A stretch of 64,000 nt of DNA from Portulaca oleracea (GCA_029582165.1 CM055874.1:47901269-47965268); one strand, 5' to 3'; positions 42,303 through 53,763 are shown, counted from the first letter of the stretch. The notes: generated by a model from the sequence alone, not told the origin. A program made the numbers and translations.

Positions 42303-43525
42303 CGAGCGATGCGGTTGTTGATAATGGGTTGCTCCATGATGAATTTGATGGGATTATTCTCAGCTATGACACATACAGTATGTGAAAGCATATAATGTCT
42401 TAGCTTTTTGGTAGCCCATACTAATGTGAGAGCCATTTTCTCTATATCCGCGTATCGACTTTCATAATCTAGAAACTTCTTGCTCAAGTAGTAGATGTTG
42501 CTCTCTTGACCTTCTACCTTTTGGGCCAACATAGCCCCCATTGCGGAGCTGGTCATGGTAAGGTAAAGGAGTAGAGACTCATCTGGTACTGGCAGCATGA
42601 GGACCGGAGGATGCTGCAAATATTCCTTGATTTTATCAAAAGTAGCTTGACATTGGTTGTGCCATTCTATTTTACTTCTCTTCTTCAACTTCTTGAACAA
42701 AGGTTCACAGGTCATAATGAGCTTTGAGATGAATCTGCTGATATACTGGACTCGCCCTAGGAAACCTCTTATCTCTTTTTCTGTCTTGGGCGGTTGTAAC
42801 TTTTGGATAGCCTTTATCTTTGAAGGATCAACTTCGATGCCCCGTTGGCTAACCATATAGCCTAGTAGCTTTCCATAGGTAACATAGAAGGTGCACTTTG
42901 CTGGATTAAGCCGCATCTTGTATTTGCGAAGTCGCAGAAAGAACTTGTGGAGATCAGGAATATGCTCATCCCTTGTCTTGGATTTAACAATCATGTCATC
43001 CACATGAACTTCCACTTCTATGTGTATCATGTCATGAAGTAGAGTATTGGCAGTCCTTTGATATGTTGCTCCGGCATTTTTGAGACCAAAAGGCATAACT
43101 ACATAACAGTATGTTCCCCATGGCGTGGTGAAAGTGGTTTTCACCATATCTTCTTCTGTCATTTTTATTTGATTGTACCCAACGTATCCGTCCATAAAGG
43201 ACAGGAGCTCATGTCCGCAAGTGTTATCCACCAATACATCAATGTGAGGTAACAGGAAGTTATCCTTGGGACTGGCTTTGTTAAGGTCTTGAAAGTCTAT
43301 ACACATGCGTACTTTCCCATCATTTTTGGGCACTGGGACAATATTAGCAATCCATTCGGGATATTGAACTGCTTTGATAAACTTAGCATTAACCTGCTTG
43401 ATCACTTCCTCTTCGATCTTCTTAGCCCATTCAGGCTTGATCCTCCTAGCCTTTTGTCGAACCGGCTTTGAATTAGGGAGCAAAGGTATGGTGTGCTCTG
43501 CAATCTCCCTGTCAATCCCCGCCAT
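42143..43525 (-). CDS. Tat reverse transcriptase and first RNase H (460 codons open)
   Basis: RT words in order: NIVPVPKNDGKVRMCIDFQD, LNKASPKDNFLLPHID, FMDGYVGYNQIKM, TPWGTYCYVVMPFGLKNAGA and the catalytic box VHVDDMIVKS. Then come KCTFYV, GYMVSQRGIEVDPSKI and the RNase H block (LLLYLTMTSSAMGAMLAQ, YYLSKKFLDYESRY). The frame is unbroken over 460 codons. It continues upstream through a single TGA at 43538 to the block ending LLNEFVDVFA. This is the best preserved coding part of the element. Confidence 0.93.
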   Translation of the reverse strand: MAGIDREIAEHTIPLLPNSKPVRQKARRIKPEWAKKIEEEVIKQVNAKFIKAVQYPEWIANIVPVPKNDGKVRMCIDFQDLNKASPKDNFLLPHIDVLVDNTCGHELLSFMDGYVGYNQIKMTEEDMVKTTFTTPWGTYCYVVMPFGLKNAGATYQRTANTLLHDMIHIEVEVHVDDMIVKSKTRDEHIPDLHKFFLRLRKYKMRLNPAKCTFYVTYGKLLGYMVSQRGIEVDPSKIKAIQKLQPPKTEKEIRGFLGRVQYISRFISKLIMTCEPLFKKLKKRSKIEWHNQCQATFDKIKEYLQHPPVLMLPVPDESLLLYLTMTSSAMGAMLAQKVEGQESNIYYLSKKFLDYESRYADIEKMALTLVWATKKLRHYMLSHTVCVIAENNPIKFIMEQPIINNRIARWVVMLSEFNLQYLPQKSMKGRVILDFLAASPSHGKCISTELLTKWVVELESY

Positions 43526-43537
43526 GTCCTCGTAGGA

Positions 43538-44593
43538 TCATGCGAATACATCCACAAACTCATTGAGAAGCTCTGTAAATGCTACCCGTTCTTCCGCTGT
43601 GAGCGAACTATCTAATTTCAACTCCCGAGGTTGCTCTTCTGTGCCCATATTTATGGTGATGGTGTCTTCCAACATCGCCATTTTATGCTTATGTTCATTA
43701 GAAATTTTTTTTAAGGGTTCATTAAATTCCAGATTATTATTGGCGCAGCAGTTCAGGGAAGAGGGGAAAGAAGAATCAGAGTAAGTAGAAAGGTTCATCT
43801 TATTGAATGTGGTAAGGAATACATCGCGAGCAGACTTAAGACCAGACTCGTCAGACTCTAGACTCTTAGGACTTGACTCTATGCCCTTAGGAACAGACTC
43901 TCCTACAGATAAAACAAAACTATTCTCCACAGCATCGACCCACGAGACCGCTTTCACTCCTCCGTCTTCAGAAATCATGGAACTTGGGTCAAAGCTCGAG
44001 TTGTATAATGCAGCAATAACAACATCAGCTTCAGACTTCCTTTGGACAGCTTCTTGTCCAAACATCATGCCAAATATGTTGCTCCCAGCAAACTGAGTCC
44101 ATTCCAATGGTGGCTGTTTGTCCCGAGCAGGAACAAAGACAGTAGCCATATTAATGGATCAATCATTGAAGACTTCTACCCCAACGACTTGAATTCCTTT
44201 GTTCTTCAGATAGAATGGCTGAGGGAACCCATAGTAAGGGAAGTCATCACCTTCCCTAACAAACTGCCCATTCAAAGTGAGTGGATAGGGCTATATTTGG
44301 AACAAGGTAGGAGGATTGTCCATCCTCTTCTGTTCAGCCATGGTCATTTTCGCGAGCTTGACCTCTTTCTCAGTTGGCTTGTAGCCTAAGCCAAACCTTC
44401 CCTTATGCTTAAATGTCATGAACACATGAGGAATCTTGTTTTTCGGGCTCTTTCCCAGCGGCATTCCTGGGAAGATACCTTGTCTTTTGAGTATAGCGTA
44501 CACTTTGGGATTTAAATAAGGATCAAAATATAAAGGGACTTTACCCCTGTTTAACATCGCCACAATTTCAAAATTGTGGAGTTCTTCATCCAT
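43538..44593 (-). CDS. Protease-RT linker region of the Tat polyprotein
   Basis: Two open stretches, 44593-44291 and 44149-43538. The first has LHNFEIVAMLNRG, KRQGIFPGMPLGKS and GRFGLGYKPTEKE, a glycine-rich block that always precedes RT in Tat elements. The second is acidic and Ser-rich and ends in the conserved LTAEERVAFTELLNEFVDVFA. They are joined through a frame break near 44200. No enzyme motif is present. Confidence 0.75.
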
Positions 44594-44727
44594 TGAACTG
44601 TGCTCTACTTCAAGAGTCGATTGCTTGGGATGAAAACAACATTGATAGATTCTCCCGATATGGTGATTACTTGGCCTTGAACCAGCATTTTCACCTTTTG
44701 AAGCAAGGTGGACGCTATAGCATTACA

Positions 44728-45387
44728 CTAATGATGCCATGGCCTCCCTAGTAGCACATTGAAGGAAGTTGGAATGTCTAGCACTACGAACTCCACATTT
44801 CGAGTGATATTGCAAGTAGTGATGGGCAATATTATGGATCCGACTAATCTCCGAGGTGAATTGTCGTAGGCCCTGAGTTGTACACCATTTTGAGCCAAGT
44901 GTCGTTGTTGAACTCCCAACTTCTGTGCCGTCCCCCAAGGGCACACGTTTACAGCTAAACCATTGTCGACCAGAACCAGCGGAATAGTCTTGTTGGAGCG
45001 TTGCACTGTAAGGTACATGGCTTTATTGTGGGATGCTCCAGCCTAAGGCAAATCCTCGATCCCGAAAGTAATCATCTCTTGGTGGTTGGTCACATGAGCA
45101 ACCAAGGATTCAGGAGTCGTCGTAGGAGGTATTGTAAGTGCCATAAGTGCATCCAACATCTTCTGTCTATGGGCGTCCGACGCGCATATGAGCTGCCACA
45201 TGGTGACCTCCGCTCTGGTCTTTTTGAGTTGAGCAAGAAGAGGATCTTCTGGAGGAACCTGATTGTCGTTGCCTACTACTGGCGCATGGTTCAGGACAAC
45301 CACTGGGGGGGTGGTGTTCCTGTTATTGTGGCGGCCGGACCGAGTGAGAAATGCCACAAGATCTGGTGTTGGTTCATCCACATCCAT
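44728..45387 (-). pseudogene. Tat aspartic protease and upstream spacer
   Basis: The protease frame (45018-44728) reads PLVLVDNGLAVNVCPWGTA, with the active-site DNG form usual for this lineage, then VEFVVLDIPTSFNVLLGRPW near the flap end. The upstream frame (45387-45043) reads FLTRSGRHNN and TMWQLICASDAHRQKMLDAL, matching the same spacer in the element at 58560-58900. A stop between them separates spacer from protease. Confidence 0.82.
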
Positions 45388-45486
45388 CCACTCTCTCTCA
45401 GAGTGCTCATGCTCGTCATCCTCATCACTGTCCCAAATACCATGGATGGACAGTCATTCATGAAACCCAAATATTTCTGGTGTTGG

Positions 45487-46964
45487 TTAGCCTACTTCCA
45501 CAATCAGAGTGGAAGGGTCAAAGTTGAAACCTCCACAGAAAATGGCATTTGTATGCTCAGGCATTGGGTTACTTTGATTTTTTGGTTTCTTGGCAGCTTT
45601 TGGCATTGGCAGCGTCCCTACCCTTATCATATCTTCTATCTTGTTCGTGAGAGTCCAACATTTCTCAGTGTCATGCCCTCGGCATCGGTGATAGCGGCAA
45701 AATTGGTTGGCATCCCAATTTTTGCCTTTGATTTCTGGCACATCTTTGGTAAGGGCAAAACTAAGATGCCCTTTTTAACTAGACGGTCGAGAGCCTGAGA
45801 GTAAGGAACGTCCAGCGGCGTATAGGTATTGTATTTCTGTACATAAGGCCCTTTACGCTGGATAGAGTTAGTCTCCAAAATCTTAGGAGGGTGGCTAGCC
45901 GCACTAGTGGCACTCCTGTTGGAGCTGGACCCCTTTCATCCAAGCGAAGTGGTCTTATCATTATGCATTGCCTCTAGTTGGACACAAATGTCCTTCAAGT
46001 AATCAAAGTCTTTGACAACACGGTACCCCAAGTGCTTGGACAGACTGCTCTTGAGCCCTTGCTTAAAGGTAGATAGTTGTAAATGGAGAGGGTTTGTCTC
46101 ATTTATGTCAGACAACTTGGTGTGCCATCTTTCCAAGTAATCCAGGAATGATTCGTCATCCCGTTACTTCACGGTGGTTAGGTCGTCCACCGTAGCTTGC
46201 TTCTTCTGGATGCGATTGTAATAGTTAATGAAAGCTTTGAATAATTCATTCCAGTCGGCTTTGATTTGGGGCGACAATGCATGATACCATACCTTGGCTT
46301 CACCATCCAGGGTGGATGGGAAGACCGTGGAGTATAACCCGACATCATTCTGATTCAAGGGCGCCAATCTCATGAATTCTTCAATGTGGTGAACTGGATT
46401 CTCAGAGGGTTTGAACCTGATGTTTAGTACCTCAACTATGTCAGCTATCTTCAGAATTGGCTGAATAGGCAACGACATCTCCAGGTACTTGTCAGCAAAG
46501 GCCGGTACGGTGCTCATTACTTTGGTAAGGCTTTCTAACTTCTGTTCAAGGGCCTTAACAACGGGGTCCTTTGTCGGTTTTGATACTTCAGGAGTATTAA
46601 CTTTTGTTTTGGATATCCCTATTCCTCCAGAATCTAATGATGTCTTAATGATCTTAGGTTCAGATTCGTATCCATGCATCTCTTCATCATCCTCCTCACT
46701 ATTCAGCCCTAACTTGGTATTGATTTTCGTGATGGCTTGCAGCATACTATCCATCACTTATTGCTGTTCATTCAGTCTTTTTCCCAATTTTTGCGCTTGT
46801 TCTAAGGTGCAGGCGAACACCAGACCTTGCATTTTGGTGTAGAGCTCATCCAAATGCTTCGTGATGTTGGCTGCGGTGCTTTGGACCGAGATCTCTTGGA
46901 ATTGCTCTCCAGACATGATGTAGTCACTAGTTGCAGATGGATCGTAATGTGGATTTGGAATCAA
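45487..46964 (-). pseudogene. Tat gag with zinc knuckle, interrupted by stops
   Basis: One frame runs from 46964 to 45936, broken by single stops at 46758 and 46164. It holds the gag core (PVHHIEEFMRLAP, GEAKVWYHALSP, FKAFINYYNRIQKKQA, ERWHTKLSDINETNPLHLQL). A frame change leads to METNSIQRKGPYVQKYNTYT and the knuckle-like FCRYHRCRGHDTEKCWTL at about 45700. With only a few point stops the protein is still easy to read; this copy would not make full-length gag. Confidence 0.85.
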
Positions 46965-48350
46965 ATGACCGATACGTGGATCTCGGATGCAGGTCGGAGT
47001 CGATCACCAAGGATGCCTGCATGAAAATTCAAAGTTAGACACTCGTTGACATACTCCGACACATGCTACCTGATGCGTGCATGCTCTAAGGGACCTATAT
47101 GATCTTAACAGACATGACGCATATATGCTGACACAAGGGACTCACCCACTTTTTGGGAGTGCATGACCTAACTCTATATGGACCTACCAACAGAACATTA
47201 TAAAGGGTCGAATAATGTCAAACACAGCGAGCGAACATAAGTTGGGAGGATACAAGTCAGTGTTTCTCAATTTGGATGGGCCCAACCCACAGGCCGACCG
47301 TTTTAAGGAGGATCCGTAACTTGGCCCAACAATTCAGACAACTCAAGCTATATTGACTATTATGCGGACTAGAATAATGCTCGACAAGACCGACAACCCT
47401 TTTTTTTTATTCTAATTTTTTTTACTCAAGGAAAACGGATATTGTAAAGGACTGGACAAAGCCAACAATAAGCGAGTCATAATTAATTTATGGGCTTAAT
47501 TGACAAATCCAATATGGTTGGGCCTAACAATGGGCCGACCATAAATATGATGGATTTATTAATTAAATCGATAAATTAACTTACTCAAGCCTAGTGACTA
47601 TTATATAGTCCAAGACGCTATCCATTAACTTTGTTGGACTCTTAAATTAATTTTTGGACCTTTATTAAGAGAATTTCGTAAAGGGCCATATAATATCATC
47701 AAAGGCGAGTCAATTTTTACTTATTACTTAACATAAGCAACTTTCAAACATAAATGGGCCCTTCCATTTGGGCTAATCCTAATGTCTTTGAGTTAATCAT
47801 ATTAATTAATAAATAATCATTTTCTCAACCAATGAATTTTATATGGACTAGAACAAAACCTCCAAACTAGGATCGACTATTTACAAAAAGAAAAAAGGGG
47901 AAGGGGTACACATAACACATAGCATACAACATGAAGGGTTACCCTAAACCAAGGTCTTATATTCACGGATTTCTATGATTGGGTTACATGGCCTACCGCA
48001 CATTCTCGCCTCGGTTCACCTTACCCTTAAAACTGTGGGCAAGGACTGTGAGGTGTTGCTCAACAAACTTCAAGGAAGCCATTTGAGTATAACACGGGGA
48101 GAGGAGAGACCAAATTCTTGGTGATGTAGGGTGCATCACACAAGTAGTGGCCGCCCGCTCTCGGGGGAGAATCCTTGTTATTACCTAAACCGTCGCCTTT
48201 GTCCTAACATGTCAAAAGATCCGATTAGTGGCCTGGTATGCAAGGGATGCCTAAAAAGAATAATAAAATCTCAAAATAAATCAACTTCTCCCTTTTACAA
48301 TTTCAAATCAATTCGATCTTTTCAAGTTTTACCCTCTTTTTAAGTTTAAG
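46965..48350 (-). other. Untranslated leader of the Tat element
   Basis: There is no coding sequence. The stretch is rich in GGGCC(T/C)AAC words and resembles the leaders at 55430-56880 (plus) and 60520-62010 (minus) of the related family. Confidence 0.7.
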
Positions 48351-48368
48351 TCCCAAGTGGAGTCGCCA
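48351..48368 (-). promoter_or_regulatory. Primer-binding site (tRNA-Arg type) of the Tat element
   Basis: The minus strand reads TGGCGACTCCACTTGGGA three bases after the LTR end TCCTACA. It is the PBS type of Ogre/Tat elements. Confidence 0.85.
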
Positions 48369-48371
48369 ATT

Positions 48372-49969
48372 TGTAGGACCCTGGAAAAAGTGACCACTTT
48401 TCCCGTGATGCGCTACTTAGGTGATCGGGAGCCAACTAAGGTTGCTTAATCCTTAAATAAGGATAAATTTATTTTTGAAATTCGTTTTCGAGGTGATGAA
48501 ACTTTATTTATTTATAATTCCGTTTTTTATTATTTAAACACTCGAAATTACACTGAAACATTTTAAGAAATAATTCAACATTGGCTCAAACACCATACCC
48601 AGGCCCAACAGAAGGCAAACAGGCCGCCATAGACTGTTAAAACCCGCGGGGATTTTAACAGTCCATGGGCTGGACCGTGCATTTCCATGGGCCAGAGAAG
48701 ATGGGCTGAAACTGATAAAACCCGCGGGGGTTTTATTAATTGTTGGCCCATTCTCTCGGTTTTAGCCTTGGATTAGTGAGAGGAAAATGTTAAACTATTT
48801 TTTTAACTATTTTGGTGAAAATCCATGTGTTTTAAACAATTAAACGGGTTATAAAATAATTAAGAGTCTCCGGCCGATTTAAGGAAATCGACAAACCATG
48901 AAAGTAACAAAACTAACTCCGGTCTACGAAACCCGATTCTAAGTCCGAGGGGAAGGTTACGAATTCAAGAATTAAAATAATTCTCTTCGCCTGTTAGAAA
49001 ACAGACTTTACTAGAATCGACATTGAAATGAAAGAAAGCGGGGAGAAGTTTAATTAATTTCGCGGAATTGTATCCTCATCATGCAATATAAAAATGAAGT
49101 TTTTGTTTACAAAATATGTACAAGTAAAGGGATTAATATACAAACTAGATGATTAAACAACAATAATGATAATGAAAGCGAACCTCTTTTGGTTTTGGTA
49201 GCCCGAATGCACCGGTCGAATTTCTTGACTTCGCCTTGACTTGGAGGTTTGGAATAATGAGTGTGAGGATGGTGGGAGGATAATATAATAGTGGTGATTT
49301 TATGAGAGTAATAGAAATGGGGTTTTGAGCGAGTTTTGGTATGAAATGGGTGATGGTAGTTGATGATAATTTGGGTAGAGTAATGGTATTAGTTGATGGA
49401 AATTTGATAGAGTAAGGGTGATAGAGAATGATTGTTGATGATATGAGTGTGATTATGAGGGGGTATTTATAGGTGAGGAGGTGAGGGATTTGGAGGGAAA
49501 TGGAGGGAGGCACATCCCTAAGATCATGCCATGCAATTCATTGAATCCCAAAGCCCATGCAGGTTTTGAAAGTCAAGGCAGAAGGTCAAAGCATGTGGGC
49601 TAAAATCAAGGATTATGATCAACTTTGTTTTGGCGCCATCATTTTGGATAGAAAACCCCTGCGGGTTTTATATCCTTCACACGGATCGCTGACGTGGACT
49701 GATCAAAACGACGCACCCTAGGCAGGAGATAATCCCAGCAGGTTTTGTAGTCACTTGGGCCGGATCTGCTTTTAGGCCGCCTTTGTTCTAGGCCGCTTTT
49801 ATTTGTTAAAACCCCCGCGAATTTTATAATATTTATGCGTACTGTCTCACTTTGTTGGGCTTATTTCACCAACCCTATGGCCCAATGACCCATTTTGATG
49901 CTCGGCCCAAAATGACTTGCTGAAGTTTGACGGGTCGGGATTGTGTCGGTGCCAATCCCGGTGTCTACA
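48372..49969 (-). repeat. 5' LTR of the Tat element
   Basis: It matches 32311-33910 throughout with scattered differences. In sense direction it starts TGTAGACACCGGG. It holds a TATA box (minus-strand CTATAAATACC, about 49458-49468) and six dyads. The PBS-like word of the other LTR has changed here (GAGTCTCCGG near 48866). Confidence 0.9.
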
Positions 49970-50087
49970 CGTGTGAGCGAGGATGAAGCATGCAGGAAAG
50001 ACTCATGGTGAGTTGTGGGGTCAGTCAGTGATCCTTGAAGTCGTTACCGATAATGTCCGCGACCTGGGAGGGGGCCGGGGCGTTACA
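49970..50087 (+). mobile_element. Cassandra solo LTR, right part
   Basis: It starts with the duplicated CGTGT, continues GAGCGAGGATGAAGC and ends GGGGCCGGGGCGTTACA, the usual Cassandra terminus. It is followed by GTACT, the solo-LTR target duplication. Confidence 0.88.
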
Positions 50088-50092
50088 GTACT

Positions 50093-50480
50093 CACCATGA
50101 CCCTCGTGATCATATTGAATTCCTTTTGAGAAGCTTGAGTAGTTGGTGCGTTTGACGCCGTACTAATGATGGCTCTCATGATCATATTGGATTCCCTTTG
50201 AGCATCTTGAGTAGTTGTTGCATTTGACACCATACTCTCAATGGCTCACGTGATCGCATTGGATTTCTTTTGAAGTATCTTGAGTACTTGTTGCGCTTGA
50301 CACCGTACTCACGATGACTGTCATTGAATTTCCTTTGAGTTCTTGAGTAGTTGCGTTTGACACCCTACTCACGATGGATCTTGTTATGGTTTTAGATTTC
50401 ACTCGAGCATCTCGATTATTGTTGCGTTTGACGCCGTACTTGTGATGGGTCTTGTGATAGCCTTGGTTTTCATGAGGTTG
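50093..50480 (+). repeat. Tandem repeats in the Copia leader (about 70-80 bp unit)
   Basis: The word GTTGCGTTTGACGCCGTACT or a variant recurs at about 32111, 50136, 50215, 50290, 50352 and 50422, each followed by a GATGG-CTCGTGAT-type spacer. Cassandra inserted into the GTACT of one unit, which is why the first copy lies 18 kb to the left. Confidence 0.82.
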
Positions 50481-52004
50481 GGCATAGTTTGAATGTGCGT
50501 CACATGTGATGTCACACTCATAACTAGTGTCACTTCTTGATTTCTTCAAACATCAAACCTAAAAGAATTTGAGGTTTAAGTCTAAAATGTTTAGACTTGA
50601 AATCTCATTTTCTATTACTTCCTTGTTAAATTAGATTTAACCTACGGTAGTGCATTGGGTGATTCCATTCAACAACATTATGGAAAGGGTTGATTTTGGA
50701 AATCAAACATCAATCGATCAGTTGGGCATGAAACAGATCGTTGTTGTGGAGTTGTTGGCTGGGTGATTTAAGTTAAACCTCTACAAAATGATCCTCAGCA
50801 TGGATTAGGAATCTGCTGAGTAAGTTTGCTCGATTTTGGAAATTGAGCAAAAATGAGTATGTGTCTAGCCGTGAAATTTGGAATTTCAAGAAGGAAAGGT
50901 GTTTCCTATCTCGCCTGAAATCGTTTTAGGCCGGAGTTTTTAACTTAATAAAATTAGATTTTGTTGAGTTTGCATGCGTTATTTCTTGCTTATGCTTGGA
51001 ATTTGTTGGATGCTAAATTATATTGGCTTTATCCCTAGATTTTGGTTGATAATATTGCAAGTTGGATGTCTTCTATAATTGTCATTGAAGCATGTTTTGA
51101 CATATGTTGATGTGTCGTGTTGCAATGTTGTAACACTTATTTGCTTGATTGCATGCGCTCTTAGTATGGCCTTAGCTAGTTTGGTTTTACCGGTCTGCGC
51201 GCCGGGTTAGGTGAAATACGGCCTTCGTGCCGTCGATTTTGAATATATTTCCATTTTAATTTGATTAAAGTTGTACTTTATATTTGAAATCAATTTAATC
51301 TCATTTGATGAGATCCACTTGTAATTCTTGTATATGGGATATGAGTTGAGTAGGAGCCCAATGAAACTTTGATATTGGTTCGAGTGGGAGCCAATATATG
51401 TATGTTCCGATGGTTCTAGAAGGAGTTCTTAAAAGGGTTCGAGAAGATGTTCTTGAAGTGGCGATAAAGAGAATCCTTGAATCGTTTAAGTTAGAATTCT
51501 AGAAGTTTCAAGAAAGAGTTCTTGAAGGCTTGAAGACTAGTTTATCTTAATTAAAATTTGTTTAATTAAGCTTACGAGGCCATACTAAGGGTTTTATGTT
51601 TATGCTTTGAATGGTTCTTAGCATGTTTTAATCGTTTATTGCCAAAGCAAGTCATCCATGGATCGGTAACAAGTTGGGTGGAAGTCAGGTCTATCCATAA
51701 TGGTGGGCAAGAAGGTCTAGAGTCATGAGCAATGGAGAGAGGTGATTTATGAGATACACACTCTCTCGCCAAGAATCGTTTAGAACGATTGATTATGAGA
51801 TGATCTACCTTAGGGGATCTGACACAAGGTTTGTTTGGGCGAAAGCTCACTCGATGTCGATTTGTGCTTGTTGGGTCTTGGTTGCATTAAAACACTAATT
51901 GAGATTTAAGTGTGGTTTAATGTTGAAATTAAAAATCAGTTTAACTTCCTGAGTATAATTATTGTTTAAATCCTAATTGAATCGTTTTGGCTTGTAGATT
52001 CATT
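50481..52004 (+). other. Rest of the Copia leader, non-coding
   Basis: No frame is convincing. The TTGGCTTGTAG before the gag start could be a splice acceptor, as in Copia elements with a spliced leader, but this is speculative. Confidence 0.5.
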
Positions 52005-52134
52005 ATGTCTGTTGTTGATCTCCCGTTCCATCGTTGCCTCCTTGAGAAGGAGAAGATCACTGGATCCAATTACCTGAATTGGGTTAAGTATCTGAGAAAT
52101 GTTCTCAAGGCTGAGCAGAAAGAGTATGTACTTG
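52005..52134 (+). pseudogene. Copia gag start, cut by an LTR insertion
   Basis: The frame starts MSVVDLPFHRCLLEKEKITG and reads on SNYLNWVKYLRNVLKAEQKE YVL before foreign DNA begins. This is the standard beginning of the Copia gag (LTG-NYLDW-LRIVL-EKKEYVL pattern). The rest of the gene is absent from the window, so the element is either truncated here or continues beyond 64000. Confidence 0.85.
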
Positions 52135-53763
52135 TGTCGACATTTTTCCCCGCCGTTCGCGCTTCCGAACGTCCACACGGATTGAGTGTAATTTGATAAT
52201 ATGTGCTGGGGTTTGAACCTTTGGAAACTCTTTAAGGGATTAATCATACATTTCAGGAATACTAGTTTGTAAAATCACTTTCCATTTACTTTGTGCATTT
52301 CAAGAGTCATTGAATTAAACTTTTTAAGAGTGAACATCCACTTGTTCCAAACTCTTCTAAACTTAACCCGATTTGCTCATTTAAATGTCAGGCTCGGAAG
52401 AAAGCGATTTATGCAAATATTATTTAGAAATATACAAAGACAACCTCAAAGTTGCATCGAAACATTGTAAAACCATGTTTTACCATAGTTTATACAACGC
52501 GATGTGTTTTGGTTCGAAATGGGAGTCGCCACTCGACTTTTTAAGGGAAAAGTCAAGATAAAACCAAAAAGAAAACAAGAAAGACTCCACCTGCGAAACC
52601 CAAGAATGGATTCAGGGGTAAGGCTACGAACTTGAAAGGTAGGAACATTTTGAGTTCGCCTCTCACAAAAGGAAAGACTCTACTAAATGTTTTTAAGTGT
52701 TCTTTTGATAAAGTTTGGAAGAGAAGTAAATAGAGACTTTATAGAATTATTTCATTGATCATACAACATGAATTATAAGAAAGAAAAAATGTACATATAC
52801 AACACTTTATTTACAAGGAAGAGAAAACTATAAAGCTTTCATTATACTAATTGGGGAACAGGCCTTGCCTAGCCTTTGCTTGAGAACTCGTCCTTATAGT
52901 GACTTTAGATGCCTTCTCTAAAAATGCCAAAGATGAATAGGAAATAGAAAGAAAATAAATGGATGAAAGGGGTAAGAAGAAGGCTCTTTTTTGTGGGTTT
53001 TAGATGTGTTTAGTATAGGTTTTTTATTGGTGTTTTTAGGATGGATGGGATGGTATATGTGTTTAAAACTTTATGGAGATGGGAAAATGAAAATTAAAGT
53101 GATAAGAAAGATGGTAGGATGATAGGAATGATAGTAGAACGATAGTATAAAAATAAAGATTAGAATGGTAATGGAAATGAGAATGAAGTATGTAGAGAGA
53201 ATGGATGATTTGAGAGTGAAGAATGGAGGAATAGAATGAATTGTTGTGTGTCATTTGGCTTTGAGGAAGGTAGTATTTATAGGCTTTAGGATGGAGTAAA
53301 TACACATGCACATACATGCATTCGTCCTTGGCAGTCAAATTTGGCACAAAACACTAGGTAGTAGGGGGAATGCCCTTGGGTGGACGGTGGCTCCTGGTTG
53401 AATGAACCAAGTGTGGTCAATGCTTAAGGCCGACCAGCCATAAGGGGGGAGGGGGAGGGGAGATATATTTGATCTCGTCCATGCATCCCTTGGACGGTGG
53501 AGTATGAACATACTTGCCTTGGGAAGTGTTGATTCACATTGGACGACAATAGCGTTCCTTATGAGCTTTGCGAGGTACTTTTGAGGTGCTTTTGTGAGGT
53601 TTCGATCTCGCGACCTCCTTGCATATGTTCAGGTGGCTTCTTCATGGCTTGTATGGTTGCATGACTTGCTCTTTTTACGTAAAAATGTGCACGTGATAAT
53701 GCATGCAACTTGAGGCGAGCTCATACGTGTAAGGTGCACGCACTTAGGTTTTATTTCCTTTGG
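52135..53763 (-). repeat. LTR of a second Tat family (LTR-1), 5' end missing
   Basis: It starts TGTCGACATTTTTCC (the sense 3' end) and matches the LTR at 62037-63735 nearly throughout. It has a TATA box (53273-53282, minus CTATAAATAC) and the PBS-like word GGGAGTCGCCA at 52521. It stops about 60 bp before the expected terminus, where the inverted LTR begins. Confidence 0.85.

Larger units (their letters stand above)
32578..49825. repeat. Dispersed 18-bp dyad (AAAACCCCCGCGGGTTTT type) at 77-79-bp pitch
   Basis: Copies start at 32578, 32656; 33493; 33595, 33672, 33750; 35033, 35112, 35190; 38449, 38526; 39449; 48639, 48717; 49550; 49652, 49729, 49808. Within each group the spacing is 77, 78 or 79 bp. 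Twelve lie in the two LTRs. The internal groups lie in the first intron of antisense gene A and between genes A and B. A diverged relative is at 63813. The half-sites AAAACCC/GGGTTTT are best kept. Confidence 0.85.
32311..49969 (-). mobile_element. Complete Tat-lineage Ty3/Gypsy element with antisense genes (17,659 bp)
   Basis: LTRs of 1600 and 1598 bp (32311-33910 and 48372-49969) are flanked by TSD CGTGT (32306-32310 and 49970-49974). On the minus strand there follow a tRNA-Arg-type PBS, leader, gag, protease, RT-RNase H, a second archaeal-type RNase H, integrase, a long 3' region and a polypurine tract. The second RNase H and the PBS mark the Tat/Ogre/Retand branch. The LTRs differ at a modest fraction of positions by eye, and pol has few stops, so the insertion is not ancient. 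Two spliced host-like genes lie antisense in the 3' region. Confidence 0.93.
30335..52134 (+). mobile_element. Ty1/Copia element (5' part), host of a nested insertion
   Basis: Parts seen are an LTR-like block ending at about 31636, a perfect initiator-Met PBS, a long leader (31653-32130 continued at 50093-52004) with tandem repeats, and the start of gag at 52005. The leader is interrupted by a Cassandra LTR that itself holds a Tat element. Gag is cut at 52134 by a foreign LTR. The LTR start was not fixed; the Helitron end at 30333 lies close by. Without the insertions the preserved part would be roughly 4 kb. Confidence 0.75.

Noticed and set aside
44910..45000. Loss of the protease active site (DNG in place of DSG/DTG)
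   Set aside because: The DNG/DNS form also occurs in the related copy at 58935 and is usual for this lineage as I know it, so it is not a defect.
45001..45798. 265-codon plus-strand ORF inside the Tat element
   Set aside because: It lies opposite the readable protease and gag frames, has no domain motif and no splice partners. Unlike genes A and B it looks like a chance complement.
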